From positions 68,148,712 to 68,212,711 of the forward strand of contig NC_077224.1 of assembly GCF_024763615.1 (NCBI RefSeq): a DNA stretch of 64,000 bases. The letters run 5' to 3'. Numbering within the stretch: position 1 is the first letter of the stretch; the number at the start of each line of letters is the position of its first letter. The translations under genes were made by a program, and so were the position numbers. The notes beneath the pieces were generated by a model. That model did not search any database, was not told the DNA's origin, and worked only from the letters and a program-made list of their open reading frames with translations. Positions 35,343-46,115 of this stretch are shown piece by piece. Origin of the DNA: Phlebotomus papatasi (Eukaryota; Arthropoda; Insecta; Diptera; Psychodidae).

Positions 35343-38096
35343 ATGATGTCATCAGAGGAGGACACAGACTGTTACGGCTTGTACGGAGATAAGTTACTAA
35401 AGAAATCCAAACGTACCAGACAGCGTGTAGACGCGGGAGAACCAAGAAACAGTTACTCGTCAATACCGAATTTTAGTTCAAGACCATCCTTCATGAGTGG
35501 AGGTCTATACGGGGCTATCTTTAGCCAAAGTCAGCAGCATTTCGGACTGTTTGGCCCGAATTACGGGCCCGCGAAGATGCTCAACGAATTGTTGGGCCGA
35601 CAAGTGAAACAGGCGCAGGACGCCTCAGGACCGGATTTACTTTCCACGATGGACGCAGTTGTGAATGCGGACGGTGTGGCCAATCATGGCTTCGAGGGTG
35701 CCCAGCTGAATTCGTCGGCCGGGGGCACGGGTGGCGCGAGTGGTGGTGCAGTGATACGCCGTGGTAGTCTCGGTGGTAGTGGCAGTAGTGTGGAGCTAGA
35801 TGGAGGCAGTACGCCACCACAGCCCAGTGATTTGGCGCATCATATGCTGCGCAATATTTTGCAAAATAAGAAGGAGCAGCTCATGGCACTGGACCAAGAG
35901 CTGCGCGCCGCTCAGCAAAACCATCAAGGTGGCGGAAGTTGTGGTGAACGCAGCACCTCACCGGACAATAACAACAGCATAAATAAGAACAATAACAATA
36001 ACAGTATCAATTCGGACGTTAAGAGTGAATCAGTGGGTGGTAATTGTGGCAGTGGTGGTGATATGAGTGACTCCAGTGAGACGTGTGGGGGTAAAGTGAT
36101 CAAGAGGAATGACTCCATCTCACTTGGGGACTCAAGTAGTGCTGATGAGACGTCACAGGCGGGTCAAGACTCGCGACCCCAACAGAATCACATGAATCAA
36201 AAGAGTGGTCAGAAGAAGGACTCACTGAGTCGGAGTCGCGATGATATACTGGATGATGAGATGACAGGTCTCAATTCGCGATCAGATTCAGAGACATCCC
36301 TCCCATCACCAGACCCAGATGATTCCCTCCTGCTGAGACCCAAGGAGGAGCTTGATATGGACCCAAACAACGACAAAGACGGCGCTATTTCGCCATCACC
36401 TCAGGGTAAGGGTGAGCCACCTGTGGCACTGGACATGAAAAGGGCACGCGTAGAGAATATTGTGTCAACAATGCGCTCAAGTCCGGCCCTACCAGTACCT
36501 CAGCAACCCCAAGTGAATGGGTGTAAAAAACGAAAGCTCTACCACCCTCAACAACATGACAATAGTGCCGTGGAGAGATATGCGGCATCTGCAGCGGCGG
36601 CAGGCTTGTACCTGGGCCTCGGCTCCATGAGCGAGGATGATGATGATGGCATTGAGTCGCCGCAAATCCATCAAAAACGTGTAGAGAAGAATGCCCTCAA
36701 GTCTCAGTTACGCTCAATGCAAGAGCAGTTAGCTGAGATGCAGCAAAAATATGTTCAGCTGTGTTCAAGGATGGAACAAGAGTCCGAAAGTCAGGAGGCC
36801 GACGACAATTCCAGTGATATGGATCAGGATGATGTGATTGAGCAGCCCAGTGACAAAGTGACGGGTAGCCAGAGGATGCCTATGTCGTCTCCATTGAAAG
36901 ATTTGCCATCACCCAAGACATCTACGCCCAATATGCTGTCTCAGGTGATGAGCAAAATGCTCCCGGGGAAACTACATACACAGCTACCCCTCCATCCACA
37001 CCTGCCGCCCAATTTCAACGGGGCCCATCCACTACTGCAGCATATGCAACATAGTACCACTAGTAGTGCGGTGCATGAGTTAGCTGCTCTCCAACATCCG
37101 CACGCCCAGCACTCTCACCACGCCATCAGCAATGCCGCAGCTGCCATGTACCTGGGGGTGAGTCAAAAGTTGTTTCTCGAACAGGAAGCTCGTATGGCCA
37201 AGGAGGTGGCGGAACACAATGAGAGGGAGCGGGAACGGTTGCAGCATCAACAGAATAGTCAAAATACACCAGTGCAGCATCAAGTACCCCATCAGCCGCC
37301 CAATCAACATCAGACGCAACACCAACCGCCGAGTCAGAGTCAACCTCCACCACAGCAGCCCACACTGCCGCAGATGCAGCCACAGCATCCGCCTCAACCG
37401 CCTCAGCAGCAGACCCACCATTCACCCAGTCAGCCGCAGCAGCAGGTGCAACAGCAGCAAATGCAGATTCCCACTAGTGGTATGCCCAAGGCATCCACCA
37501 TTCCGTCAGAACTCTCGGACCGACTAAGCATGATGCGGACATCGAATACCGTGGGACCAATGTCGGGCTCCGATCTCGAAGGGCTCGCCGACATGCTCAA
37601 ATCCGAGATTACGGCGTCCCTATCGAATCTGGTAGACTCCATTGTTACACGATTCATCCACCAGCGACGTTTCCTTGGGAAACAATCCGAGGCGGCAGCC
37701 GCGGCAGCTGAACAGCTCAGTAAGGACTTGATAATGGCATCTCAGTTGCTCGATCGAAAGTCACCGCGTACCAAAGTGGCGGACCGCGCGACAAGTAACA
37801 ATCAAGCAGGTAATGGACCACAAGTTCTTAATAGTCTAAGTCAGCAGCCGCCGTCGAGCGCCGGCGGGCTTCCCAGCCATGCGCCAGGTGCAATGATGAG
37901 TGGCCAAAGTGGCGGACCTCGGATGAACGGCAGCGCTTTCCCACCCATGGGAATGCCGATGCACGTGAACGGGCCGCAGCAGCAACATGACAGTAGTTTA
38001 GCAATGAACCCTATGAATATGCCACCTCATGTTCGTCCTTCGCCCACAGCGGCAATGTTTCAGGCACCCAAACCACCTCAGCAACAGCAGAGCCAG

Positions 38097-38128
<32 letters not shown>

Positions 38129-38896
38129 ACAGCAGCAGGCACTAAATCCAGTAACTGCAGCTGCACTCTACAACACCATGAAGCTCAATGAGTTCTGTAT
38201 ACCTGATCCACGTGAGCAGAACCCGGAGCAGACTGAGGCTCTGCCACTGGTCGTGACACCCAAGAAGAAAAGATCCAAAGTCACTGATACGCGTATCACA
38301 CCGCGCACGGTGAGTCGGATTCTAGCACAGGACGGTATAGGTCCACCGCAGGGTCAAATGGAGAATAGCAACAATGGACCTGGGAAGCCATACAATAATC
38401 CACCGGTCAGTGTGGCCACTAGTACTCCGTCGGGCAGCCCATCACCTAGACCCTCATACCATCCGCCCCCGCCGTCGATGATGCCCATGTCACTGCCCAC
38501 GTCTGTGGCCATTCCCAATCCCTCGCTCCACGAGTCGCAGGTGTTCTCACCCTATAGTCCATTCTTCAATCCACATGCGCCGCATGGGCCCCACGGACCC
38601 CAGCCACAGCCGGCTCAACTACATCACATGAAGATGTCCTCCAGCCCACCTGGTCTAGGTGGTATGATGGACACACGGGACTCACCGCCTCTGCCGCATC
38701 CACCCACGATGCTGCATCCGGCCCTTCTGGCTGCTGCCCATCACGGCAGCTCTCCAGATTATGGCCATATTCGCGCCGCTATGGACACCAACGACCGTAA
38801 CTCAGACTGCAATTCGGGCGATCCAATGTACGAGCCTACCATATCCTTTTCATATGACAGAAAACACTCAGTGCGGTTTATACCTCCAATGGGGAG
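35343..38896 (+). CDS. pros: Homeobox protein Prospero, large coding exon
   Basis: This exon encodes the N-terminal 1166 residues (short isoform, to 38840) or about 1184 residues (long isoform, to 38896) of Prospero, a nuclear homeodomain factor that represses stem-cell genes and promotes neuronal and glial differentiation. The start is the first in-frame ATG: an in-frame TAA lies at 35325-35327, and a second ATG follows at once. Visible parts: acidic MMSSEEDTD start; basic KKSKRTRQR (residues 20-28, likely nuclear localisation signal); Gly/Ser- and Asn-rich low complexity; KKRK at about 395; a probable coiled coil at about 446-482; His/Gln/Pro-rich stretch; glutamine run at 913-932 broken by one Ser; conserved LNEFCIPDP and ITPRTVSRIL blocks around 948-990 with KKKR near 974. 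The open frame runs on to a TAG at 38934-38936, but that tail is intron. With about 105 residues expected downstream, total length is close to the roughly 1.4-kilo-residue fly protein. Identification is from sequence recognition. Confidence 0.96.
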
Positions 38897-39801
38897 GTGT
38901 TGCCGTCTTGACATGGCAATCATCCTCTGTGAATAGGCAATTTGGTGAAGAAAATCCCACACGCAACAGCACACGCAAACTGCAATGCCATTCCTTATAC
39001 ACCTTTCAAGGTGCAACACTAAGGTGTTTATTTATTAATCCTACCGCTTTGCGAACTTCTTTCGCTATTATGAATTGTCTTATATCTGCACAGTATGAAT
39101 TATGTGAGAACTTTACCGTATGTTTTCTGCAATAGAATTGCTCTAGCCGCATGAAGTCTCAATAATTCACCACTAAGTCTTTCATCCAACTATGCAAAAT
39201 TTGTAGGAATTGACACGGAGAGCTGACAAAAAGAATGATATATCGATTGAAAGATCCACCATGTTTACTGAAAGAAGTGTCATAATTTCTTCATGTCCCA
39301 AGACCTCAATGTGGCTCAATTAGATTGGGTAGCTGAATAATTGATACAGCAATTTACTTACCCATCCTCCATTTGATTGATATATTCATTGTAAATTCAG
39401 GGTGTCCTCGAGGGGGTAGCTTCTCGTGGTCTTGATTAAAAGACACAATTACGATAATAGCAATCAGGAAAGGGGTTGACTTTTTTAACACCTTCTCGGA
39501 AAATATACACACTCACTTCCTAATCTAATAATCAACCCCAATTCACCCTACAAATAGCCCCATTTCGTCTTTTTTTTCCAATTCACCGCACCTCTCTTAA
39601 TCTTCAACTTATAAAGATTCTCAGTCCAAAAACCCCAACTAACTGTCTTCTGGAACGAAGCCATATTCATTGCCCTTTTGCAGAGGGATTGCCATTCTGA
39701 GACAATCAATAAGAGATGTATTGCATTTCAATTGTTGGTAAAATGCCATCTCTTCTTGCATGTCCAAATATATATATTTGCATAAATCTTTTCCAATCTA
39801 G
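38897..39801 (+). other. pros: pros twintron, inner U2-type GT-AG intron
   Basis: The donor is GGGGAG/GTGTTG at 38897. The acceptor is TTTTCCAATCTAG ending at 39801, preceded by a T-rich tract. Using these sites adds 56 nt on the 5' side and 28 nt on the 3' side, 84 nt in all. This keeps the frame and inserts 28 residues (starting ISFSYDRKHS, ending TLTTVH) ahead of the homeodomain. The Drosophila long isoform inserts 29 residues at the same point. Both splice sites are inferred; no transcript is available. Confidence 0.85.
38928..38952 (+). promoter_or_regulatory. pros: Candidate intronic splicing enhancer for the U2 route
   Basis: In Drosophila an intronic element roughly 32-46 nt downstream of the U2 donor, bound by hnRNP A1-like Hrp38/Hrp36, favours U2 over U12 splicing. 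Here the same interval contains UAGG (38934-38937), the core hnRNP A1 motif, followed by the purine-rich GGTGAAGAAAA. The TAG is also the first in-frame stop for intron-retaining RNA. Position and motif are seen; function is inferred from the fly gene. Confidence 0.5.
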
Positions 39802-39984
39802 CAATGTTAATACCTTAACCACTGTGCACTCGTCAACATTAACACCGATGCATCTGCGAAAGGCGAAACTGATGTTCTTCTGGGTGAGATACCCGAGCTC
39901 TGCTGTCCTCAAAATGTACTTCCCGGACATCAAGTTCAACAAGAACAATACTGCTCAACTTGTGAAATGGTTCTCCAACTTCAG
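39802..39984 (+). CDS. pros: Prospero, exon with N-terminal part of the homeodomain
   Basis: In the short isoform the exon starts at 39830, just after the U12-type AC. In the long isoform it starts at 39802, after a U2-type AG. The frame gives SSTLTPMHLRKAKLMFFW and continues through VRYPSSAVLKMYFPD to WFSNFR, the diagnostic atypical Prospero/Prox homeodomain. The exon ends at a GTGAGT donor after two bases of the final Arg codon (phase 2), the same place where Prox1 is split before EFYYIQMEK. I searched the remaining 24 kb by eye for that following segment on the + strand and did not see it, so the Prospero domain and stop codon are probably beyond the window. A downstream exon too short or too diverged to notice is possible. 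Confidence 0.95.
39811..39819 (+). promoter_or_regulatory. pros: U12-type branch site TACCTTAAC
   Basis: This matches the U12 branch consensus (YTCCTTAAC-like) and sits 10-12 nt before the AC acceptor. In the long isoform the same bases are coding (part of Asn-Thr-Leu-Thr), so they serve both as branch site and as codons. Confidence 0.88.
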
Positions 39985-40937
39985 GTGAGTTCATTTGAAA
40001 GTCATTACGGTACAGGGGCAGAATGTCCGGTATTTTCTCTTATCAATCACATAAATCACAATTAGTTCGATTGTTACCACACGGTAGGTGAGTGCCCGAT
40101 GGTTCTGGGGGGAGGACTTGAAGACAAAGTTAGGGGGTGACGAATAATGTCTCGATTTGGATAAAACGGAATCGGATACAATTAGAGGCACAGGGAATAA
40201 AAAAAAAACATTGGGGAAAGACTCATGACTTTGCTGAGTGTTTGTTGGGAGTTGTAAAGCAACATTAATGTGGGTTTGATATGAGAATTAAACCCAGAAT
40301 ATTTGCATCACGAAGCCAGTGTCTCTGCTATTCTGAATGCATGAGGCACAGTGATACCTTTAGTTGTTTACTTACGACAGTTTTCTTTGATGATATTTTG
40401 CTTTCTCTAAATTGCTGTATTGGGCGTATTTGTATCGAAATATAGCCAAAACTATTGAAGATGGAGCGGTGCAAATTTACCTGGAAATATATCCGGTCTA
40501 GAAGGACCAAAATTTCGTTTCTGAGATCTTCCATTCTCCGTGATAGATGAAGTTGTAGTTGGATCACTTGATCTTTTAGTTCACATAGTTTAATTGTTGG
40601 TTTAGATAAGATATTGATTGAGATTTATTTAGGATATTTCAATTCACACGCGTGAGCTCATTGGATTTCAGTGCAAGACCCAGGAAAAATTTAGGGTTGT
40701 CATTAGAGTGGTGAATTTGAAATGTTGATTTAAGTGGTGAATTTGAAATGTCCGCTAGAGGCGCGCGGATATAGTGGTGAGAAAATTAAATTTATATTGA
40801 GAGAGGCATGATCAGCCGTTACAACTATTATTAAAATTGAATTAGCAATACATTTGTTTAAATAAAAAACTGTCTTCTTTTTTAAACACTGTACATTTCT
40901 CTTCAGGAGGAGACTTTCATCACTATTTCCATTATTA
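39985..40937. other. Start of pros intron after the homeodomain exon
   Basis: It begins with GTGAGT. I see no exon or repeat that I can define here. If the last pros exons lie beyond the window, this intron is at least 24 kb long and holds all the repeats listed after it. Confidence 0.5.
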
Positions 40938-41155
40938 GGGTAAAGTGATGTAATTTGGAACCATTTACAATTTGGGACAATTGAGGTTTTCTCACTGTTT
41001 CAGATGAGCAAAGAGAAAACAAAGACCGCGAAATAGAAGAAAAAGACGATTAAGAAGAAATGAAAGAGCTTTTCTTCTTTTTGAATATCTTAAACAGTGA
41101 AAAAATCTTAAATGTCCCAAATTGTAAATGGTTCCAAATTACCTCATTTTACCTC
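40938..41155. mobile_element. GGGTAAAGTGATG MITE
   Basis: About 218 bp. TA lies before GGGTAAAGTGATGTAATTTG. The right end TAAATGGTTCCAAATTACC is inverted; the last bases are mutated. Subterminal GGAACCATTTACAA as in 23985-24149. Confidence 0.72.
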
Positions 41156-41352
41156 ATATTTATTAGAAACTATGCAAAATAACCATAACTTTATGAATTC
41201 ACTACACTGACTTATTTTATGTACCATTTAAAAACATTGAGCAACACTATAGAAGCCAATATTGAAAGTTTTTTTTTTGAGTAATTTTTGAGATTCGGTA
41301 CCAGGAAGTTTAAAATAGGTCATAAAATTTCTCACATAAAACCGACAAGTTA

Positions 41353-41778
41353 GGGCAGAATCACATTGACAGTAAAATGCTCACCGTCACCATGAAAGCC
41401 TCACCGTATTTCGTTAACTTATGCATTTTCATTGCAATTTTTACGTAAATTCTCGATTACCGTATTACCTTATCTCATACTCGGTGGCACTAGGTGAAAA
41501 TACTATAAGAAATTTGAAGAAATAAAACGATGATGCGATAAACGGTGAGCAAAAAAAACTCTACGAAAAACTATAGCAAAAAAAATCCGAGAGTTTTTTG
41601 GTCACCGTTTATCGCGTTTTCGTTTTATTCATTCAATTTCTTAAACTATTTTCACCTAGTGCCACCGAGTATGAGATAAGGTAATATTGTAATTGAAAAT
41701 TTGCGTAAGAATTGCAATGAAAATGCGTAAATCAATGCGAAATACGGTGAGCATTTTACTGTCAATGTGATTCTGTCC
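41353..41778. mobile_element. Harbinger-like foldback MITE, copy 2
   Basis: 426 bp, TTA duplication at 41350-41352 and 41779-41781. Same termini and body as 6627-7071. Confidence 0.85.
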
Positions 41779-41933
41779 TTACTCTTCAATTTCTAAAAAT
41801 CATCTTCTTTCGTATGACGATTACATAACAACCGTCGAAGGACCAAAAACAGTTATTTTGAGAAGAAACGATGATTAATTAAAAATTTAACTGAAATAAA
41901 ATATTTTAGAGAAGTATTTTGTGATTTGGTATA

Positions 41934-42676
41934 AGGGGTTATGTGTGTCAAAAAGATTAAAAAACACCCTTTATTATTTAAATTACTATTTAAAAATTTT
42001 TAATTTTATTTAAATTTGTAAGCATCTAAAAGTTCAACATTTAAAATGTATTTTCTGAAATTTTCATTTAAAAACTTTAAAATTCAGCCTTTGGGACCTG
42101 ATTTTCGGAGACTTATTTTCAAAAAACATGCTTTTCCGTGGACAAGATTTCTCAGAGTGTATTCATAATAAATCAAAAACTAAATATTTCCTGTTAGTTG
42201 ATGAGCTAAAGTCATAGTTGAAAGGTAAATTTTCTTTTTTAAAATGAAATTTGAATTTTTGGAAGAATTTTATACAAAAAAAAAAATACAATTTTCGGCG
42301 TATTTTACACCAGGTTTTGTCTTGTAAAATATGTTGTGATCAAGATTAAAAAAGTTATACCGTTCAAGTACGGGTTTAACTCATCAGCTAACAGAAAATA
42401 TTTAGTTATTTTGACTTAAGATGAATACACTCTGAGAAATCTTGTTCACCGAACAGTAAGTTCTTTTTTTGAATTAAAAAAAAGAAACGTCTCCAAAAAT
42501 CAGGCCCCAACGGCTGAATTTTTAAAATTTTGAAATGAAAATTTCCGAAAATATAGCTAAAATGTTATACTTTTATATAATTAAGAGCTTGAATTAAATT
42601 TTTGTTTATTATGTTGGAAAAAGATGTCAAGGAAATATGCTGTTTTTTCTTAGATTGCGCGACTCACGTAACCCCT
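41934..42676. mobile_element. AGGGGTTA foldback element
   Basis: 743 bp, with TA on both sides (41932-41933, 42677-42678). Long imperfect inverted arms (about 42050-42215 against 42370-42545), including GATTTCTCAGAGTGTATTCAT and its reverse. Part of the right half recurs at 53400-53572. Confidence 0.75.
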
Positions 42677-42825
42677 TAAACTCTATGAAATTTCTGGATT
42701 TAATTTTAAAGAATTTAACATTTCTAATTAAATTTCGGTACACATTTTCCTAAGAAAAAGGGAACATTCAGTGATTTTTTCATCCCAGACTTCTAAATTC
42801 AGTTTCCTAAAGATTTTTGCAACTA

Positions 42826-43244
42826 GGGTTAATTGTGTCAAAATTCGGCATAGTTCCATGCAAGCGCCAAAGTCTCAAATTTGATTTATAATATTTTAAT
42901 ATAAATTAATTTTTTTTATTTTTTTTTCTTAAGGAGTATATTGGTTGGAACCTCCTTGTAGACAATTTATCGTCTGCAATTTCTCTACAACCATTCGTGA
43001 TACATTTCAAAATGAATTAAAATGTAAACATAGCTTTGTTGGCCTATTTCGGCCACCTTCATTCTCATAGTTCCTTGCCCTTTGGGAATTCTTCCTATGT
43101 CTTTTTCACATCTTCTCGTTTATCGAAGCTACGTTTTTTGTTATATTTTTTTTATTGTTTAATGTCTAGTAGAATACGCAAAATCTAAAAATTCATGGAA
43201 ATTCGAGGAATAAAGAAGATGGCCGGAATTTGGTACACTTACCC
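42826..43244 (+). mobile_element. GGGTAAGTGTGCC MITE family, copy 3
   Basis: 419 bp with TA on both sides, in the same orientation as copy 1. The left end is mutated (GGGTTAATTGTGTC). Confidence 0.82.
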
Positions 43245-45222
43245 TAAATCAATTTGATTAAAGCACTAATGCCTCAATAGGATTCATTGAGAAGATTGAG
43301 AACATTGATTGAAAGACGGAGCATTTTATTCAGTTAACTAAACCTCTAGTCCTAAACTAGAACTCTAACTAAACGAAACACCAATTGAGGGTGTTTCGTT
43401 CTGCAATTAGAATGCTATCTCAGAACTTTTATATACCATTTTGTTTCTTTTGTAATCCTTCAGATTACAAAAAATCGACATAATGAGTAATTTCATTATC
43501 TCAATCTTGCGATATCTATCGAGATAGAGCCAGTGGAAAAAAAAACTCCCCCGCGCACGTGAAACCCCATTTGAGAGCAGAGAACTTGGCCGTTGCGTGC
43601 TGCCGCCAATCAGAAAGGGGATGATTTTTGGGGTTTCCTTAGAAGGCGTCACTGAAGGAAATAGCTAACTTCCGACATGCAAGAGAACCACCCCATTCCT
43701 GGGTAGTTGGCAACAATTGAAGTGAGACTTTCTCATTTTCGTATGTGATTTTTTTTTTCAATGGGAAATAAGGGACCCTGGAAAATGACGTTCTTCACCT
43801 CAGAAATTCACAGAGAAAATTCTTTAGCAGAGAATTATTTAATTACCTAATTAAAGTGTTTGTTCTTCTCCCTGGCCGTTAATAAGAGTAGAAAAAAAAA
43901 GTTGGAAAATGAGAAAAGAAAAGAAGGGTGGTGGTGAAAGAGTCCCATTCATGCCACTTGCTGTGGAATCACAAAAGGTAGTCGCCAAAAGAAAGTTTAT
44001 AGGGCTTAATTAAAAAATACTTAATTAAGGTATTAACGCTAATTAGAATGGAGGAAATGGCTATTTTTGTGTTGACGCATCAAACCCCTTTATTTTTGCA
44101 CCATTCACCAAATCCCAAAGAATTCTCATCGCTCAAACACTTTGTACGAGTTTGCCGGGTATATATATATATATATTTTCTCTAGAGGATAACAATGTTC
44201 CTGTTTTTCTTTCTGGAACTGTGGAAGTTGTTGTGGAAAATTGCTTTAAAAAAAAGGCATTTGTGTATATCGAAAGAAAAGTGGCACTATTGCATGTTGA
44301 ATTTCTTGAAAAGACCATTTACTTGCTAATTACCCGCAGATTTTCACAAACAACCTCCTCAATGCATAATTTTTCCACCTAGCCCATATTGGTGAAAAGC
44401 CGAGAATATCGCAAAAAAAAGCAAAAGAGGTTTATAACGATGACTCATGTTTGAGTCTATTGACCTGACATACATTCCATTGACACTCCTCATTTCTTTT
44501 CTTAAGCAATCCTTTTGGTGGCAATATATTAACACTTGGGTTTTCAATTAGTGAAAAATATTTGTTAACCTCTCATCCTCAGTCTAATCCCTAAAACTGC
44601 ACGATGACAGAATATTTCTCATCCAGAGTTGCTTGGTAAAATATCCCGAAAGTCATTGAATTCTCAGGGGCGAGAAGATCTTCTCTATTCCTCATATTTC
44701 TCCTCGGTAATGTATTTGCAAATCCCGAATTCATTGTTCGGTCTCACATGACAATAGTACAAAGGAGCCTATCAATAGGCCGTGAAAAGGAGGCAAACGG
44801 AGGGTGAGTTGTCCGAATGTAGGGGTTGGTATATGAGACAATTGTGACACCCTCTCTTCTAAATCTCAGACAGTTGATAATCTTCAATCAGTGCTTCCCA
44901 ATTGAGACAGAAAAATCGATAAACACTTTTTATTTCACTCAGTCTGAGGTTTCAAATTAAACTTCCTGGATATTTTGTATACAATATGAGGAACAAGTAT
45001 TTCAGTTACTAGCCTTGAAGATTGTTTAGTAAAAATTCTAAATATTTATTCAAATTATTCCATTTTAGTTTAAAAAAAAATAAAACAAAATTAGTTTAAC
45101 AAAAGATCTAAAAAGCAAAATTAATTTTAAAAAAATCTATAATAATTGATGGGTCAGTTGCCAATGAATTTAATATCAGAAGAGGCAGAATTTTCGAGTA
45201 AATAAAATATTTTTGAATATAT
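43245..45222. other. Gene-less stretch
   Basis: A perfect short stem CGAAACACC/GGTGTTTCG lies at 43376-43402, and a TA microsatellite at 44160-44177. The part at 43540-43660 is GC-rich. I see no gene. Confidence 0.4.
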
Positions 45223-45224
45223 TA

Positions 45225-45651
45225 GGGTAAGTGTGCCATATTCCGGCCAGCTTGTAATTCCGGCCACCTTTTTTGTTCCTAGAATTTCCATGAATTTTTA
45301 GTCTTTACATACTCTAGAGATTATACAATGCAAAAGAATAACAAAAAATGTAGCTTCGACAAACAAGATGACGTGAAAAGGACATTGGAAGAATTCCTGA
45401 AGGGCAAGGAACTATGAGAATTAAGGTGGCCGAAATAGGGCACCAAAGCTATGTCTACATTTTTATTCATTTTAAAATGTATTAAGAATGATTTTAGAGT
45501 AAATAAAGACGACAAACCGTCTACAAAGTTCAAAGCAACACTCCTTAAGTAGAAGGAATGAAAAAAATCAATTTCTATTAAAGATATTACATTTCAAACT
45601 TGAGACTTTGGCGCTTGCATGCAACTATGCCGAAATTTGGCACACTTACCC
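45225..45651 (-). mobile_element. GGGTAAGTGTGCC MITE family, copy 4
   Basis: 427 bp, TA on both sides, inverted relative to copy 1. Confidence 0.85.
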
Positions 45652-46115
45652 TATATAGAGGTCAACGAAGTGTCTGGAGTCTGGATCGTCTGAATCGTTT
45701 ACTAAAGCCATTTTGCCTCTACACTAAAAGAAGTCTTATTCAAATTGTTTTATTTCTGAACAAGATATAAGTATTTTTTTTTCAAAAACGTTATGCCTTT
45801 AACTAGGTAGTTAAATTTAATTTTTCAGGTTTTAACTTTTCTGGATATGACATTTTTGAAAGTATTTTGTTTATAAATACGTTTGAAAAAGTAATATTAG
45901 TAGTAATAAAAGCAATAATGAATCCAATAAATTTATTCTACAAAGTAAGAATTTCATTGACTTTATTAAATGATACAAGTACGTAAATTTTAAGTTTATT
46001 GTGTTTTTGTTGTTTTTGTAATTATAAGACAAAATTCATGATTTGAATTTCTAAATAATTAAAAAACTTGCAAAATTTTAACTTTTTAAATTTGCTTAAA
46101 TATCTTTTATAACTA

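Larger units (their letters stand above)
38841..39829 (+). other. pros: pros twintron, outer U12-type AT-AC intron
   Basis: The donor at 38841 reads ATATCCTTTT, an exact match to the U12-type AT-AC consensus. The intron ends GTGCAC at 39829. A U12 branch sequence TACCTTAAC lies at 39811-39819, with its last A eleven bases before the end, inside the narrow spacing U12 introns need. Splicing joins codon ACC (Thr) to TCG (Ser) in phase 0, giving EPT/SSTLTP, the arrangement of the fly short isoform. The U2-type intron nested inside is listed separately. Confidence 0.93.

Noticed and set aside
37080..37425. Antisense frames of about 100 codons inside the pros exon
   Set aside because: Shadows of low-complexity Gln/Pro/His codons.
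38897..38936. C-terminal tail of the large pros frame beyond the U2 donor
   Set aside because: It is read-through into the intron; the homeodomain exon joins upstream of it.
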